This document shows positions 15,234 through 23,011 of a stretch of 34,773 bases of DNA, one piece after another (within the stretch, counting starts at the first letter, position 1; every line of letters begins with the position of its first letter). The translations under genes were made by a program, and so were the position numbers. The notes beneath the pieces were generated by a model that saw only the letters and a program-made list of their open reading frames with translations, was not told the DNA's origin and did not search any database. This stretch comes from CALLVY01 sp937899855 (lineage in GTDB: Bacteria > Bacteroidota > Bacteroidia > Chitinophagales > Saprospiraceae), in NCBI GenBank assembly GCA_039820405.1, contig JBCBQC010000069.1:1-34773 (forward strand), written 5' to 3'.

Positions 15234-16187
15234 CTAATCCACAATCCAAGCTTTGATCTTGTTGATCAGACCGCTTTTGAGGGTCGCCATGTCTTCGTAG
15301 TAGAGAAAAGGAAAAGCTCTAACGTCGAAATGGCGGCCCTTTCGATCGTCCCGGTGGCAGGTGTACAGGACCTTGAGCCCCCGCCCCGACGCAAAACCCG
15401 CCTCAAAATACACCCCGTCCTTCTGCTGCGTAAAATCCGCAATACAAAATTTACACCGCTTGATCTCGGCAATCATCGCATCATTGATGGTGATGTCGCT
15501 GTCGAAATAAACCTCGTCGATCAAGATCGGAACAAAACCCGTCGCCACGCAAGCCTCCTTGATCGCCTGCCGAATCTGGCGGATGCGTTCCTCGGGGGAG
15601 AAAGACATCGCGATAAAGCAGCGATCGGAGTGGAGCCCATTTTCCTGTAGCTCGATCACCCGATTGAGTCCCGCGTAGGTCAAACAGTGCCCCATATTGA
15701 GCTCCACCGTTTCCAAGAGCCCCTGCTGCGTGAGGGTAGCCAGGTAAAATTGGTACTCCGCCGGATTGACCATATAATAGGCGCCGTAGTTCTCCAATTC
15801 GTGGTCTTCGCTGGTGCGAATCCGGGCGCCATCCCACTGCTGGCGGTGGTACAGTGCCAGGAATAGGAACTCCAATTTTTCCTTGGGCGTACGGGGATAA
15901 TTGGCACTCAACAGGTAATCCACCAAATCAAAAACGGGGACGCTCCCCTCGGGCGCGGGACTTTCCCAGTAGAGCAGCCCTTCCTCCGGTACGTTCCACT
16001 TGCCGTTGAGCAACAAGCCGCGCAGGGCGTACTGGTGCGTTTGGAGGTAGTCGGCATGCTGCTCCAGACTGGCTCTCCAGAGGCTAAAGCGCTGGGAATG
16101 ATCCCGAAATTTGATCGTGTAACGCAGGGTTTGATCGGTTTCCTCGACGTCGAAAGCCTTAAAATCAGTAAGGGGGCAATGTTCCAT
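15234..16187 (-). CDS. Protein with C-terminal nucleoside-deoxyribosyltransferase/TIR-like domain
   Basis: A 317-residue soluble protein. Residues 189-315 match a family related to nucleoside 2-deoxyribosyltransferases and TIR-like NAD hydrolases: CFIAMSF (190-196), a KRCKFCIADFT strand (about 243-253), and GVYFEAGFASGRG (258-270) with Glu262 in the position of the family's catalytic glutamate. It ends in a helix. Such domains serve as toxic effectors in several anti-phage systems, for example type II retrons and other STAND/TIR-like systems. Residues 1-188 are unassigned; around 142-182 there is a winged-helix-like segment (EYQFYLATLTQQGLLETVELN ... LTYAGLNRVIEL). The start was set at the ATG at 16185-16187; a TTG six codons upstream is possible. 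No partner gene is obvious except the McrB-domain gene 550 bp away. Confidence 0.7.
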   Translation of the reverse strand: MEHCPLTDFKAFDVEETDQTLRYTIKFRDHSQRFSLWRASLEQHADYLQTHQYALRGLLLNGKWNVPEEGLLYWESPAPEGSVPVFDLVDYLLSANYPRTPKEKLEFLFLALYHRQQWDGARIRTSEDHELENYGAYYMVNPAEYQFYLATLTQQGLLETVELNMGHCLTYAGLNRVIELQENGLHSDRCFIAMSFSPEERIRQIRQAIKEACVATGFVPILIDEVYFDSDITINDAMIAEIKRCKFCIADFTQQKDGVYFEAGFASGRGLKVLYTCHRDDRKGRHFDVRAFPFLYYEDMATLKSGLINKIKAWIVD

Positions 16188-16240
16188 AAACGGTGGTTGT
16201 GACAAGGATTAAGGGCCAGGGAGATCGTGGTCCGCCCTCC

Positions 16241-17104
16241 CTAGGTTTCGATAGGATTATTGGGGTCGGTGGCCCATTCCGTCCAGGAGCCATCGTAGAT
16301 TTGGTAATCCGGGTAACCCGCCGTTTCCGCCGCCAAACCCAGTACGCAAGCCGTAATTCCCGATCCACAGGATAGGATCATGGACGTACGTTCGCCCAGG
16401 CGATCGGCGAAGGCCCGGCGGAGGCTTTCGCGGTCCTTCAGTTTGCCCCCCTCCAATACTTCGGCGTAGGGCAGCGATTGGGATCCCGGGATGTGTCCGC
16501 CCCGTAGCCCCGGGCGGGGCTCCGGTACCCGAGCCTCAAAACGGTCCCGGGAACGGGCGTCCAAAATCGGCGTAGCCGGATGGGCCACAGCCATTTGCTG
16601 CCGGAGATCCGCCGCCGTCACCAGCGGTGCTCCCCGCAGGACGGGCCAGGTCGCCTCCACCCGCTCGGGACGATCGTTGCGCAGGGGCTCGGTAGCGTAT
16701 CCCGCCGCCAGCCAGGCCGGAAGGCCACCGTCCAATACCGCTACGCGCTCGTGCCCCAGGGTGCGCAGTATCCAACGGGCGCGGGGGCTGGAATAGATGC
16801 CGTGTCGGTCGTAGATCACCAGCGTTTGCTCCGCACGAATGCCGAGTGCCCCTACCGCCCGGACCAACTGGTCGACGCTGGGAAAGGTATTGGGCAGGGC
16901 CGCAGCTGGATCGGCAAAGTCGCCTTTGAGGTCGAGGAAATGGGCGCTGGGGATACTGGGGATCGGGCTGCCGGGGGCCAGAACGGGCGTGCCCACCTTG
17001 GGAATGGTGGCGTCAAAAAGACGCAGGGCGGGGTGGCCCAGGTGAGAGTGGAGCCAGTCGACGGAAACGAGGGGACCGGGAAGTGGAAGTGGGGTATTTT
17101 TCAT
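16241..17104 (-). CDS. sseA: 3-mercaptopyruvate/thiosulfate sulfurtransferase (tandem rhodanese)
   Basis: A 287-residue protein with two rhodanese domains: an inactive N-terminal one (about 10-140, with LVIYDRHGIYSSPRARWILRTLGH) and a catalytic C-terminal one (about 160-285). The active-site loop is CGSGITA with Cys246. The CG(S/T)G(V/I)TA signature is typical of 3-mercaptopyruvate sulfurtransferase, whereas thiosulfate rhodanese has CRKGVTA. It transfers sulfane sulfur from mercaptopyruvate to thiols or cyanide, releasing pyruvate and potentially H2S. The start ATG at 17102-17104 leaves 16 bp after the aquaporin gene. An open frame extends 69 codons further upstream, but only as a shadow of the aquaporin gene. 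It is the last gene of the HxlR-aquaporin-SseA operon. Confidence 0.88.
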   Translation of the reverse strand: MKNTPLPLPGPLVSVDWLHSHLGHPALRLFDATIPKVGTPVLAPGSPIPSIPSAHFLDLKGDFADPAAALPNTFPSVDQLVRAVGALGIRAEQTLVIYDRHGIYSSPRARWILRTLGHERVAVLDGGLPAWLAAGYATEPLRNDRPERVEATWPVLRGAPLVTAADLRQQMAVAHPATPILDARSRDRFEARVPEPRPGLRGGHIPGSQSLPYAEVLEGGKLKDRESLRRAFADRLGERTSMILSCGSGITACVLGLAAETAGYPDYQIYDGSWTEWATDPNNPIET

Positions 17105-17120
17105 GAGGGTATCGGTTGGA

Positions 17121-17756
17121 TTAATCGCGGTTGACGAAGAGAAAAGCGTAAGTGGCCGTGATGCCGCCCAGCACTTGGCCGAGGAGCAAGGTGGGTAAAT
17201 CGGACCACCATACCATGCCCGTGGCGCAGAGGGCGAGGGCCACCGCAGGATTGAGGGCCGCCCCGGAGATGCCGCCCAAGCTGTAAGCCGCTCCGACGAC
17301 CGTAGCGGCAATGGCCAGACCGTAGGATTGGTTGCCCGCCGTCCCCTTGGCCGTAGCTACGTGTAAGATGACCCATACCAAGGCAAAGGTCCCCAAGAAT
17401 TCCGCAACGAGGGCGGGGCCAAAATTCAGGCCCTTCTGAGCCGTTTGAAGCTCCCGCTCCCAACCAAACTGCACCAGATAGATGCCCAGGCCAGTGGCCA
17501 ATACGGTAGCTAGCAGCTGCCCCAGCCAGTAACCGGGCAAGTCGGCCCGCGGCATCCGACCCCGCAACCAAAAGGCAAGGGTAACCACGGGATTGTAATG
17601 CGCCATGGAGATGTAGCCTCCAGCGTAAATCATTCCCATCAGTAGGAGCCCGATCGCCAAGGGTACCAGTCCACCACTTAGATTGGCGTTGGCCGCTAAA
17701 ATGATGGTCACCACGAGGAAGAAGGTTCCAATAAATTCGACGGTGTATTTTTTCAC
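17121..17756 (-). CDS. MIP/aquaporin family channel with altered second NPA box
   Basis: A 211-residue, six-helix membrane channel. The first half-helix carries HYNPVVTLA (NPV at 55-57) and the second ALNPAVALA (NPA at 169-171). In classical AqpZ the second box is NPAR, and the Arg forms the aromatic/arginine selectivity filter; here it is Val. This would widen or depolarise the pore, so the substrate may be a small neutral solute other than water. The gene lies between hxlR (19 bp upstream) and sseA (16 bp downstream) in one operon. A link with sulfur chemistry, such as H2S or another small molecule, is speculation from context. Confidence 0.85.
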   Translation of the reverse strand: MKKYTVEFIGTFFLVVTIILAANANLSGGLVPLAIGLLLMGMIYAGGYISMAHYNPVVTLAFWLRGRMPRADLPGYWLGQLLATVLATGLGIYLVQFGWERELQTAQKGLNFGPALVAEFLGTFALVWVILHVATAKGTAGNQSYGLAIAATVVGAAYSLGGISGAALNPAVALALCATGMVWWSDLPTLLLGQVLGGITATYAFLFVNRD

Positions 17757-17775
17757 GATCGGGTCATTTGGGGAT

Positions 17776-18144
17776 TTAGGGTTTATCCGGATGGTAATAG
17801 CTGACGTCGACCCCTTCCATCTCCATCAACTGCAAACCAAAATTGCGCAGGGTCGCGACGATGGGAATGGCCAGCTCCCCCCTCTCGGTGATCCGGTACT
17901 CGGTTTTGGGAGGGACGACGGCGTAAGCGGTGCGGTGTACAAAGCCATCGCGTTCGAGTTCGCGGAGGTGGGTGGTCAACATCTTATCGGAAATGTGAGG
18001 AATGGCTCGTTTTAGCTCGCTGTACCGATAGACCTTATCTTTGAGTCGCCAGAGGATGGGCATTTTCCAGGTCCCACCGATCCGATCGATGGCAAATTCA
18101 ACGGGATTGTAGTACACTTTTCCATCGTAGGTAAAGTCGGGCAT
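17776..18144 (-). CDS. HxlR-type winged-helix regulator
   Basis: A 122-residue DNA-binding protein of the HxlR family. Characteristic stretches are IGGTWKMPILWRLK (about 22-35), RYSELKRAIPHISDKMLTTHLRELERDGFVHRTAY (about 40-74), and VPPKTEYRITERG (about 77-89) in the wing. The N-terminal cysteine used for thiol or aldehyde sensing in some members is absent, and there is no cysteine in the whole protein; a tyrosine pair (YYNP) stands there. It is the first gene of the operon with aquaporin and sseA and is divergent from the barrel-like and NADP-reductase genes, so it probably controls both transcripts. Confidence 0.88.
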   Translation of the reverse strand: MPDFTYDGKVYYNPVEFAIDRIGGTWKMPILWRLKDKVYRYSELKRAIPHISDKMLTTHLRELERDGFVHRTAYAVVPPKTEYRITERGELAIPIVATLRNFGLQLMEMEGVDVSYYHPDKP

Positions 18145-18181
18145 GGGCTAAAGCTTTGGTTTTCAATATACTTTCCCCGAA

Positions 18182-18194
18182 GTGCGTTGCGCAC
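18182..18194. promoter_or_regulatory. Small inverted repeat, possible HxlR operator
   Basis: GTGCG-TTG-CGCAC is a perfect 5-bp inverted repeat with a 3-bp spacer. It lies between the hxlR start and its predicted promoter, so it would be in the hxlR leader. Binding by HxlR is an inference from position only. Confidence 0.3.
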
Positions 18195-18213
18195 GATGGC
18201 GTCAGTATCTGGA

Positions 18214-18245
18214 CAAAATTAAACCCTAGACTTAAATTGTCGAAA
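18214..18245 (-). promoter_or_regulatory. Predicted promoter of the hxlR operon
   Basis: Minus-strand TAATTTTG (18221-18214) matches the TAnnTTTG -7 consensus exactly. TTTC (18245-18242) lies 20 bp upstream in place of the -33 TTTG. It would give a leader of about 60 nt. The site overlaps the divergent promoter at 18237-18264. Confidence 0.45.
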
Positions 18246-18264
18246 GAATCCAACGAATAATTTG
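18237..18264 (+). promoter_or_regulatory. Predicted promoter of the 18281-19332 gene pair
   Basis: TTG at 18237-18239 is followed after 18 bp by TAATTTG at 18258-18264, one base short of TAnnTTTG. The leader before the ATG at 18281 would be about 10-15 nt. It is back-to-back with the hxlR promoter, so one bound regulator could affect both. Confidence 0.35.
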
Positions 18265-18280
18265 ACCAAGCCCCTCCCCT

Positions 18281-18703
18281 ATGAAAACGGCGTACACCCT
18301 TCTACTTAGCCTAGCCTGCTCCGAGGCCTACCCGCTTTCCGCCCAGAGCCTCGAATGGATGGTGGGCAATCAGCGACTCTTTGCCGACATCCAGTGGCTC
18401 CAGGGACTCGACCCGAGCTACCGCTGGACCCTCTTTAGCCGTACCCGCGCCACCGTCGACTACGAGGATCAACAGCGAGATCTGTTTACGGGGGCCTATC
18501 TCAACTATACCAGGCCAAGTGGCATTGGCGGGAGCTTGGTGGGGCGCAGTGGAGCGGGCCACGTATTTAGCGTTCAGCGTATCCGCTGGGGCTGGGAGCG
18601 GGGAGGCTATCAATTTGGTTTGGCCAGCAACTTATCGGAGGCGGGCCGGCGCGGAGCAAGCTTGAGTAATAATGTGGGTCTATTTATTCGTCGCGAATTT
18701 TAA
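18281..18703 (+). CDS. Small secreted beta-barrel-like protein, possibly internally shortened
   Basis: A 140-residue protein with a signal peptide (about 1-22, ending LSA-Q). The body alternates hydrophobic and polar residues (NQRLFADIQWLQ, YRWTLFSRTRATVDY, LFTGAYLNYT, FSVQRIRWGWERGGYQFGLASNLS) and ends in an aromatic residue (GLFIRREF), the usual outer-membrane barrel C-terminus. Its length allows only six to eight strands. The abrupt GGSLVGRSGAGHVFSVQR junction (about 85-100) suggests that a central segment may have been lost, since related proteins I recall are nearer 220 residues. It is followed after 17 bp by an NADP-binding reductase gene on the same transcript. Function unknown. Confidence 0.65.
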   Translation: MKTAYTLLLSLACSEAYPLSAQSLEWMVGNQRLFADIQWLQGLDPSYRWTLFSRTRATVDYEDQQRDLFTGAYLNYTRPSGIGGSLVGRSGAGHVFSVQRIRWGWERGGYQFGLASNLSEAGRRGASLSNNVGLFIRREF

Positions 18704-18720
18704 ATTAATCCTACACAGAT

Positions 18721-19332
18721 ATGAAAATTGCCATCATCGGAACCGGTAAGGTCGGAGGCAGCTTGGCCCGGGGATGGGCCCGGGCCGGACACGACATCTT
18801 GCTGGGGGTACGAGATACCCAAAATTTCAAAGGACAGGAGCTCCTGACCGAAGCCCAAATCCGGGCCGTCAGCATCCCGGATGCGGTAACCGAGGCCGAA
18901 GTCGTGCTGATCGCTACGCCGGCGCAGGTGGTCCTGGAGTTGATCAAACAATGGGGTTCCACGGAGGCCAAGGTCTGGATTGACGCCACCAATGCGATTG
19001 CCCAATCGCCCCAACCCTACCCCACTGCCTACCATGCCCTTGCGGATCGCTGTGCGGGCGCGGTAGTCAAGTGCTTCAACACGACGGGTTACGAAAATAT
19101 GCGCAATCCCCGCTACGGGGAAGCGCGCATCGACCTGTTTATGGCGGGCGCCCATGCGGAGGCCAAGGGCATTGCCCGGCGGTTGGCGCTGGACCTGGGC
19201 TTTGCCGAATGCTACGATTTTGGGGGCGCGGACAAGGTAGAATTGCTGGAGCAGTTTGCCCTGGCCTGGATCAACCTGGCGATTATGCAGGGGATGGGGC
19301 GGAATATCGGTTTCCAATTATTGCGGCGCTAA
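18721..19332 (+). CDS. NADPH-dependent F420-reductase-like oxidoreductase (COG2085)
   Basis: A 203-residue Rossmann-fold protein. The N-terminus IAIIGTGKVGGSLARGWARAGHDILLGVRD contains the GxGxxG dinucleotide motif and an Arg after the second strand, consistent with NADPH. Further family features are VVLIATPAQVV (about 60-70), WIDATNAI (about 85-92) and KCFNTTGYENM (about 117-127). Relatives include archaeal F420H2:NADP oxidoreductase and STEAP-type reductases; no F420 genes are present here, so the physiological acceptor is unknown. HxlR regulators often sit next to such reductases, which supports regulation by the divergent hxlR. A GC-rich stem-loop follows at 19366-19399. Confidence 0.85.
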   Translation: MKIAIIGTGKVGGSLARGWARAGHDILLGVRDTQNFKGQELLTEAQIRAVSIPDAVTEAEVVLIATPAQVVLELIKQWGSTEAKVWIDATNAIAQSPQPYPTAYHALADRCAGAVVKCFNTTGYENMRNPRYGEARIDLFMAGAHAEAKGIARRLALDLGFAECYDFGGADKVELLEQFALAWINLAIMQGMGRNIGFQLLRR

Positions 19333-19365
19333 AGGCTGCGCCCGGGCGTACTGATTTGCTTTGCT

Positions 19366-19399
19366 TGGCCCCGGTCCCGTGTTTGCGGGGCTGGGGCCA
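19366..19399 (+). repeat. GC-rich stem-loop after the reductase gene
   Basis: Arms at 19366-19379 and 19386-19399 form a 14-bp stem with two G-U pairs and a 6-nt loop. No U tract follows, so it is at best a weak or factor-dependent terminator. Confidence 0.5.
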
Positions 19400-19516
19400 G
19401 TGGCCTTGGGGGCCTCCGCAGTCCTCACAAAATAATGTTACCAATGGTCGTCATTCTCCACATTTATACGTAATTTGCTTGTGATTTAGAACCTCTTTTT
19501 CAACTACTAGACAATG

Positions 19517-19552
19517 GATCGACCGCTCGGTCGAGTGTCACCGTGGTCGATC
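19517..19552. repeat. Nested inverted repeat upstream of a T9SS gene
   Basis: GATCGACC (19517-19524) and GGTCGATC (19545-19552) are exact complements. A second repeat (CGACCG/CGGTCG) overlaps the left arm. It lies 75 bp before the ATG of the 474-residue T9SS gene and could be a regulatory structure; no protein is implied. Confidence 0.4.
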
Positions 19553-19626
19553 TTCCCACCAGCCCCTGCCCAAAGCAGGTCCGGTCTGGAACTACCCGGT
19601 ATTTTCTCATTCCCTAAAGTTATAGT

Positions 19627-21051
19627 ATGAAAAATTATCTATCGTTCTTGTTCTTTTTAGGACTATTTTGTTGGAACAGTGCCGCCCTGCGGGCCCAGAT
19701 TTCCGAAGGTTTCGAAACCAGCTCTTGTGGCAATACGACCAATGCCTTTTTCGCGGGTTGTTTTCCCGGATGGATCAGCACCTCGGGAACGGCGGACATC
19801 CAGAGCAACCAATCGGGGATCAGTCCCACCGAAGGCTCCCGCTACGTGAAAATGTACGCCCGGGACATTGGCTTTTGCTCGGGAAGCAGCACGGCGGACC
19901 GGCGCTCGGAAGGCATCCTCCTGAATTTCAACTTTCAGGCGGGCGTCACTTACGACATTGAGTACGACATGCGCTGGGCCGAAAGCGAATTTTGCTTCCA
20001 GGTTCGCAGCCAGTGGATTTTGACCAACGGCCGCAGCAACCAGACCGGAGGCATCGGCGGTTGCTCCAACCAGCCTGGTGAGATCACCCCCACCATCAAC
20101 TCTGGCGATCTGGTGGTCAGGACCCACAATATCAACGGCAACACCAACTGGGCAACCTTCACGGTCACCTTTACCCCCAACAGCAACTACTCCCAACTCT
20201 GGCTACGTCACGAACTCCTGCTCAGTTCGAGTTGTGGCATCTCCGCCACGGCCGAGGCCTTCGTCTATCTGGATAACTTCCAGCTCAACACCTGCGACCC
20301 CTCCGGTGCGGGCTACACGACGCTTTTTAGCCTGGCCCCGGGGAGCAACTTTGGCGGTTCGGTTTTTGTCAACTGCTCGGCCAATGCCAACCCCGGCCCC
20401 ATCAACCACTGGTGGGATGTCTTCTACGCCCCCAACGGCAGCACCTCGGGCAATACCCAAGTCCCCGGCAACCCGACCATCGTATTTCAACCCACCGCCT
20501 TCTTTAACCAAAACATGGTCGTCAATGAATGGTACTACATCAAGCACGGCATCTGGTCGGACTGCATCAACTGGCGCGAGAGTCGCAAACGCTTCCGGGT
20601 TCAGATCCGCCAAGGTCCCGGCTCACCCCAGCCGAGTTACGAGCTTCAAGTTGAAGACTTGCCCTTTGAGATGGATGCCGCTTACACGGAGACGATGACG
20701 CAGTGGGCCCGCTCGGGCGATTTGGAGCGCCTGCAATCCGATGCGTCCCCAAGGGCCACCCCGGAGCCTGCGGAGTGGGGACTCACAGCTTCGGACCGAT
20801 TGGAAAATTTCCCCAATCCCTCTCGGGACCACACCACTATCCGAGTCGAATTGGCACAGGCGGGACCGGTACAAATTACGGTCCGGGACCGGTCCGGACG
20901 AATCGTCCAAGTCGTGGAACAGGGAACGGAATTGCTGGCGGGTCGCCACGAGTATGCCCTATCCGTGACGGGATTGGCCGCTGGTGCTTACTACGCAACG
21001 CTGCAAACCGAACGCGGCACGACCACGGTTAAAATGATCGTCTTGCCCTAA
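19627..21051 (+). CDS. T9SS-secreted jelly-roll protein, first of a tandem pair
   Basis: A 474-residue secreted protein. Signal peptide 1-24 (ending LRA-Q). Residues 25-228 form the jelly-roll module shared with the 557-residue protein at 86-1759 and with the next gene (FE....C, CFPGWIS.SGT.DI, EGSRYVKM, GVTYDIEYDMRW, NYSQLWLR). Residues 235-335 contain HWWDVFYAPNGSTSGN, VPGNP, FFNQN and EWYYIKHGIWSDC..W, strongly conserved in the paralogue. Residues about 395-474 are a type A T9SS sorting domain (FPNPSRDHTTIRV ... GAYYATLQT ... TTVKMIVLP). It is probably a surface adhesin or carbohydrate-binding protein; no catalytic signature is visible. A hairpin terminator follows. Confidence 0.85.
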   Translation: MKNYLSFLFFLGLFCWNSAALRAQISEGFETSSCGNTTNAFFAGCFPGWISTSGTADIQSNQSGISPTEGSRYVKMYARDIGFCSGSSTADRRSEGILLNFNFQAGVTYDIEYDMRWAESEFCFQVRSQWILTNGRSNQTGGIGGCSNQPGEITPTINSGDLVVRTHNINGNTNWATFTVTFTPNSNYSQLWLRHELLLSSSCGISATAEAFVYLDNFQLNTCDPSGAGYTTLFSLAPGSNFGGSVFVNCSANANPGPINHWWDVFYAPNGSTSGNTQVPGNPTIVFQPTAFFNQNMVVNEWYYIKHGIWSDCINWRESRKRFRVQIRQGPGSPQPSYELQVEDLPFEMDAAYTETMTQWARSGDLERLQSDASPRATPEPAEWGLTASDRLENFPNPSRDHTTIRVELAQAGPVQITVRDRSGRIVQVVEQGTELLAGRHEYALSVTGLAAGAYYATLQTERGTTTVKMIVLP

Positions 21052-21558
21052 ATCTAGAAACCAAACGGTACCATTGCCTCGATCCCGCAGTAGCGGAATC
21101 GGGGCAATGAGCGTTTTGGTAACTACCAGTCAGTTCTTATTTTTACTCGGTAGATAGTTGCAAGGCGATCTTTTATTTTCTAAATTGCCCATCCAACGTT
21201 CAAGACAAACAATCATTTACCTTTCGTACTGACTTCAGCCACCTCGCAATCACTGCGTGGTGCCGCGGTTGAGTGGACCGATGTCTCAGGATTCATTTCA
21301 CTTCCTGGGCTCCGCTCAATCTCTTTTTAAAACGTCATCCGTTCAAGCCAAAACTTTTTCGCCAATCGGGAATTTTCACTCCCCCAACCTTTCTATACCC
21401 TCACCCGAGGTGGGGCTGATTGGTAGCGGGTAGTAGTGGTCTCCCAAGCGTTTATTTTCCATTTCCACTGGAGGTGGTGGGCCCTTAGTTTGCCGGCAAC
21501 TAGGTTTGGCATCGCCGTGTCCAAACGGAAGCTTTTTTAACTACATAATCTAATTTCA
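21052..21558. other. 507-bp non-coding spacer between two T9SS paralogues
   Basis: No credible gene on either strand. It begins with the hairpin at 21072-21109. Near its end TAGGTTTG (21501-21508) fits the -7 consensus and could start the downstream gene with a leader of about 45 nt, although no -33 TTTG was found at the right distance. The leader of the first paralogue shows no clear similarity to it except for the shared start ATGAAAAAYTATCTA. Confidence 0.55.
21072..21109 (+). terminator. Strong hairpin terminator after the first 474-residue gene
   Basis: Arms 21072-21088 and 21093-21109 pair over 17 bp with one G-T pair and one mismatch around an AGTA loop. Flanking ACCAAA and TTTTGGT sequences extend the stem. 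A short T-run (21113-21117 region) follows. It lies 21 bp after the stop codon. Confidence 0.7.
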
Positions 21559-22983
21559 ATGAAAAACTATCTAGGACTTAGAATGGTATTCGTATGCTTA
21601 TGCACGATTGGAGTCTGGCAAGGGCTCTCCGCGCAGTGGACCCTACGGGAGCGCTTCGAAGGAACGGGCTGCAACGAATTTGCCTGGCCCTTTTTTGAGG
21701 GTTGTATTCCCAATTGGGCCAATGCCTCGGGCACCAGCGACATCACGGGCTACTTCGGCTTCCCGTATTACGAGGGGACCTTTTACGCCCACATGTACGC
21801 CCGTTGGGCGGGCGAGTGCTTCGCCGCCCCGGACAAACAGCGCTCCGAGGGCATTTACCTGAATTACAATTTCGTAGCCAACCAGACCTACGAAATCAAG
21901 TTCGCCATGATTTGGGACGTCTCCGCCAGTAACGATATCGGGTTGGGAACGGAATGGATCTTGACCAACCAACGCTTTAATCAGTGGGGCGATGAGGAAT
22001 GCTTCGATTTAGCCGAACGCACGCCCCCCATCTCCCCCGCCGATCAGATCGTAGCCTCTTTTGCGCCCCCCTTTGCGGGTTCCGACACCTGGCGAGAGTA
22101 TACCATAACCTTCACGCCCAATGCGAATTACAGCCAACTGTGGCTGCGCAACCAGGCCTGGCTCATCCGCGGTTCCGCTAGCGTACAGGTCAAACACCAC
22201 ACCGGCCTCGATAACTTTCGCTTGCTCGCCTGCAACTCGGTCAATCTCAACACCAACTTCTTGCTCACGCCCAGCAGCAATGCCGATGGATCGGTCAACG
22301 TCAGTACCCTGGCCTTCCCCAACCAATACCAGGTGGGGCATTGGTGGGATGTCTTCTACGCACCTAACGGCAATACCAGCGGCAATAGCGAAGTACCCGG
22401 AAATCCGGTCCGTTGGTCTACCTCGGCCTTTTTCAATCAGAACCTCCGCATCAACGAATGGTATTACATCAAGCATGGCGTTTGGAACAATTGCGCGCCT
22501 TGGGAAGAGCGCAGAAAGGCCTTTCGGGTACAAGTGCTGCGATCCAGCCCCGGGGAGCGCCCCAAGTACCAACTGGAGTACCGCGACGTCGACTTTGAAC
22601 CCACCGAGGAATACACCGCCGAGATGACGGAGTGGGCTCGGCAACAAATCGAATTGAGCGAGGCTTCTCCGGAATCCCTAGGGGCGTCCCAGCCCCGGTT
22701 GGAAACCAAGCCGGACGCCTCCGCCCCGCGCCAACTCCGTAATTTTCCCAATCCCTTCCACTCCGAAAGTACGATTGCCTTTACGCTCGATCGGAGCAGC
22801 CCGGTATCCCTGATCGTCCGGGACGTGATGGGTAGCGTCGTGGAAGTTTTGGTCGACGGAGCCGAGTTGGACGCTGGAGAACACCAGTTCCGTTTTGCAG
22901 CCGACGAGCTGCCCCGCGGGGTGTATTACTACACGCTGTACGACGGGCAACAAAGTGTCAGTCAGAAAATGACGGTACAATAA
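21559..22983 (+). CDS. T9SS-secreted jelly-roll protein, second of the tandem pair
   Basis: A 474-residue protein, exactly as long as its upstream paralogue and collinear with it: signal peptide (about 1-25, ending LSA-Q), N-terminal jelly-roll (about 26-228: FEGTGC, CIPNWANASGTSDI, YEGTFYAHMYAR, NYSQLWLR), the HWWDVFYAPNGNTSGN / VPGNP / FFNQN / EWYYIKHGVWNNC..W module (about 240-335), and a type A sorting domain (about 395-474: FPNPFHSESTIAF ... GVYYYTLYDG ... VSQKMTVQ). Outside the conserved blocks the copies have diverged widely, so the duplication is old. Both begin MKNYL. The role is inferred to be surface binding. Confidence 0.85.
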   Translation: MKNYLGLRMVFVCLCTIGVWQGLSAQWTLRERFEGTGCNEFAWPFFEGCIPNWANASGTSDITGYFGFPYYEGTFYAHMYARWAGECFAAPDKQRSEGIYLNYNFVANQTYEIKFAMIWDVSASNDIGLGTEWILTNQRFNQWGDEECFDLAERTPPISPADQIVASFAPPFAGSDTWREYTITFTPNANYSQLWLRNQAWLIRGSASVQVKHHTGLDNFRLLACNSVNLNTNFLLTPSSNADGSVNVSTLAFPNQYQVGHWWDVFYAPNGNTSGNSEVPGNPVRWSTSAFFNQNLRINEWYYIKHGVWNNCAPWEERRKAFRVQVLRSSPGERPKYQLEYRDVDFEPTEEYTAEMTEWARQQIELSEASPESLGASQPRLETKPDASAPRQLRNFPNPFHSESTIAFTLDRSSPVSLIVRDVMGSVVEVLVDGAELDAGEHQFRFAADELPRGVYYYTLYDGQQSVSQKMTVQ

Positions 22984-23011
22984 GAATGATTGTTTGAACG
23001 GAATTTTTGGT

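Noticed and set aside
16241..17311. 356-codon reading of the sulfurtransferase gene
   Set aside because: The extra 69 codons are a frame shadow of the aquaporin gene; the ATG at 17104 fits the family start.
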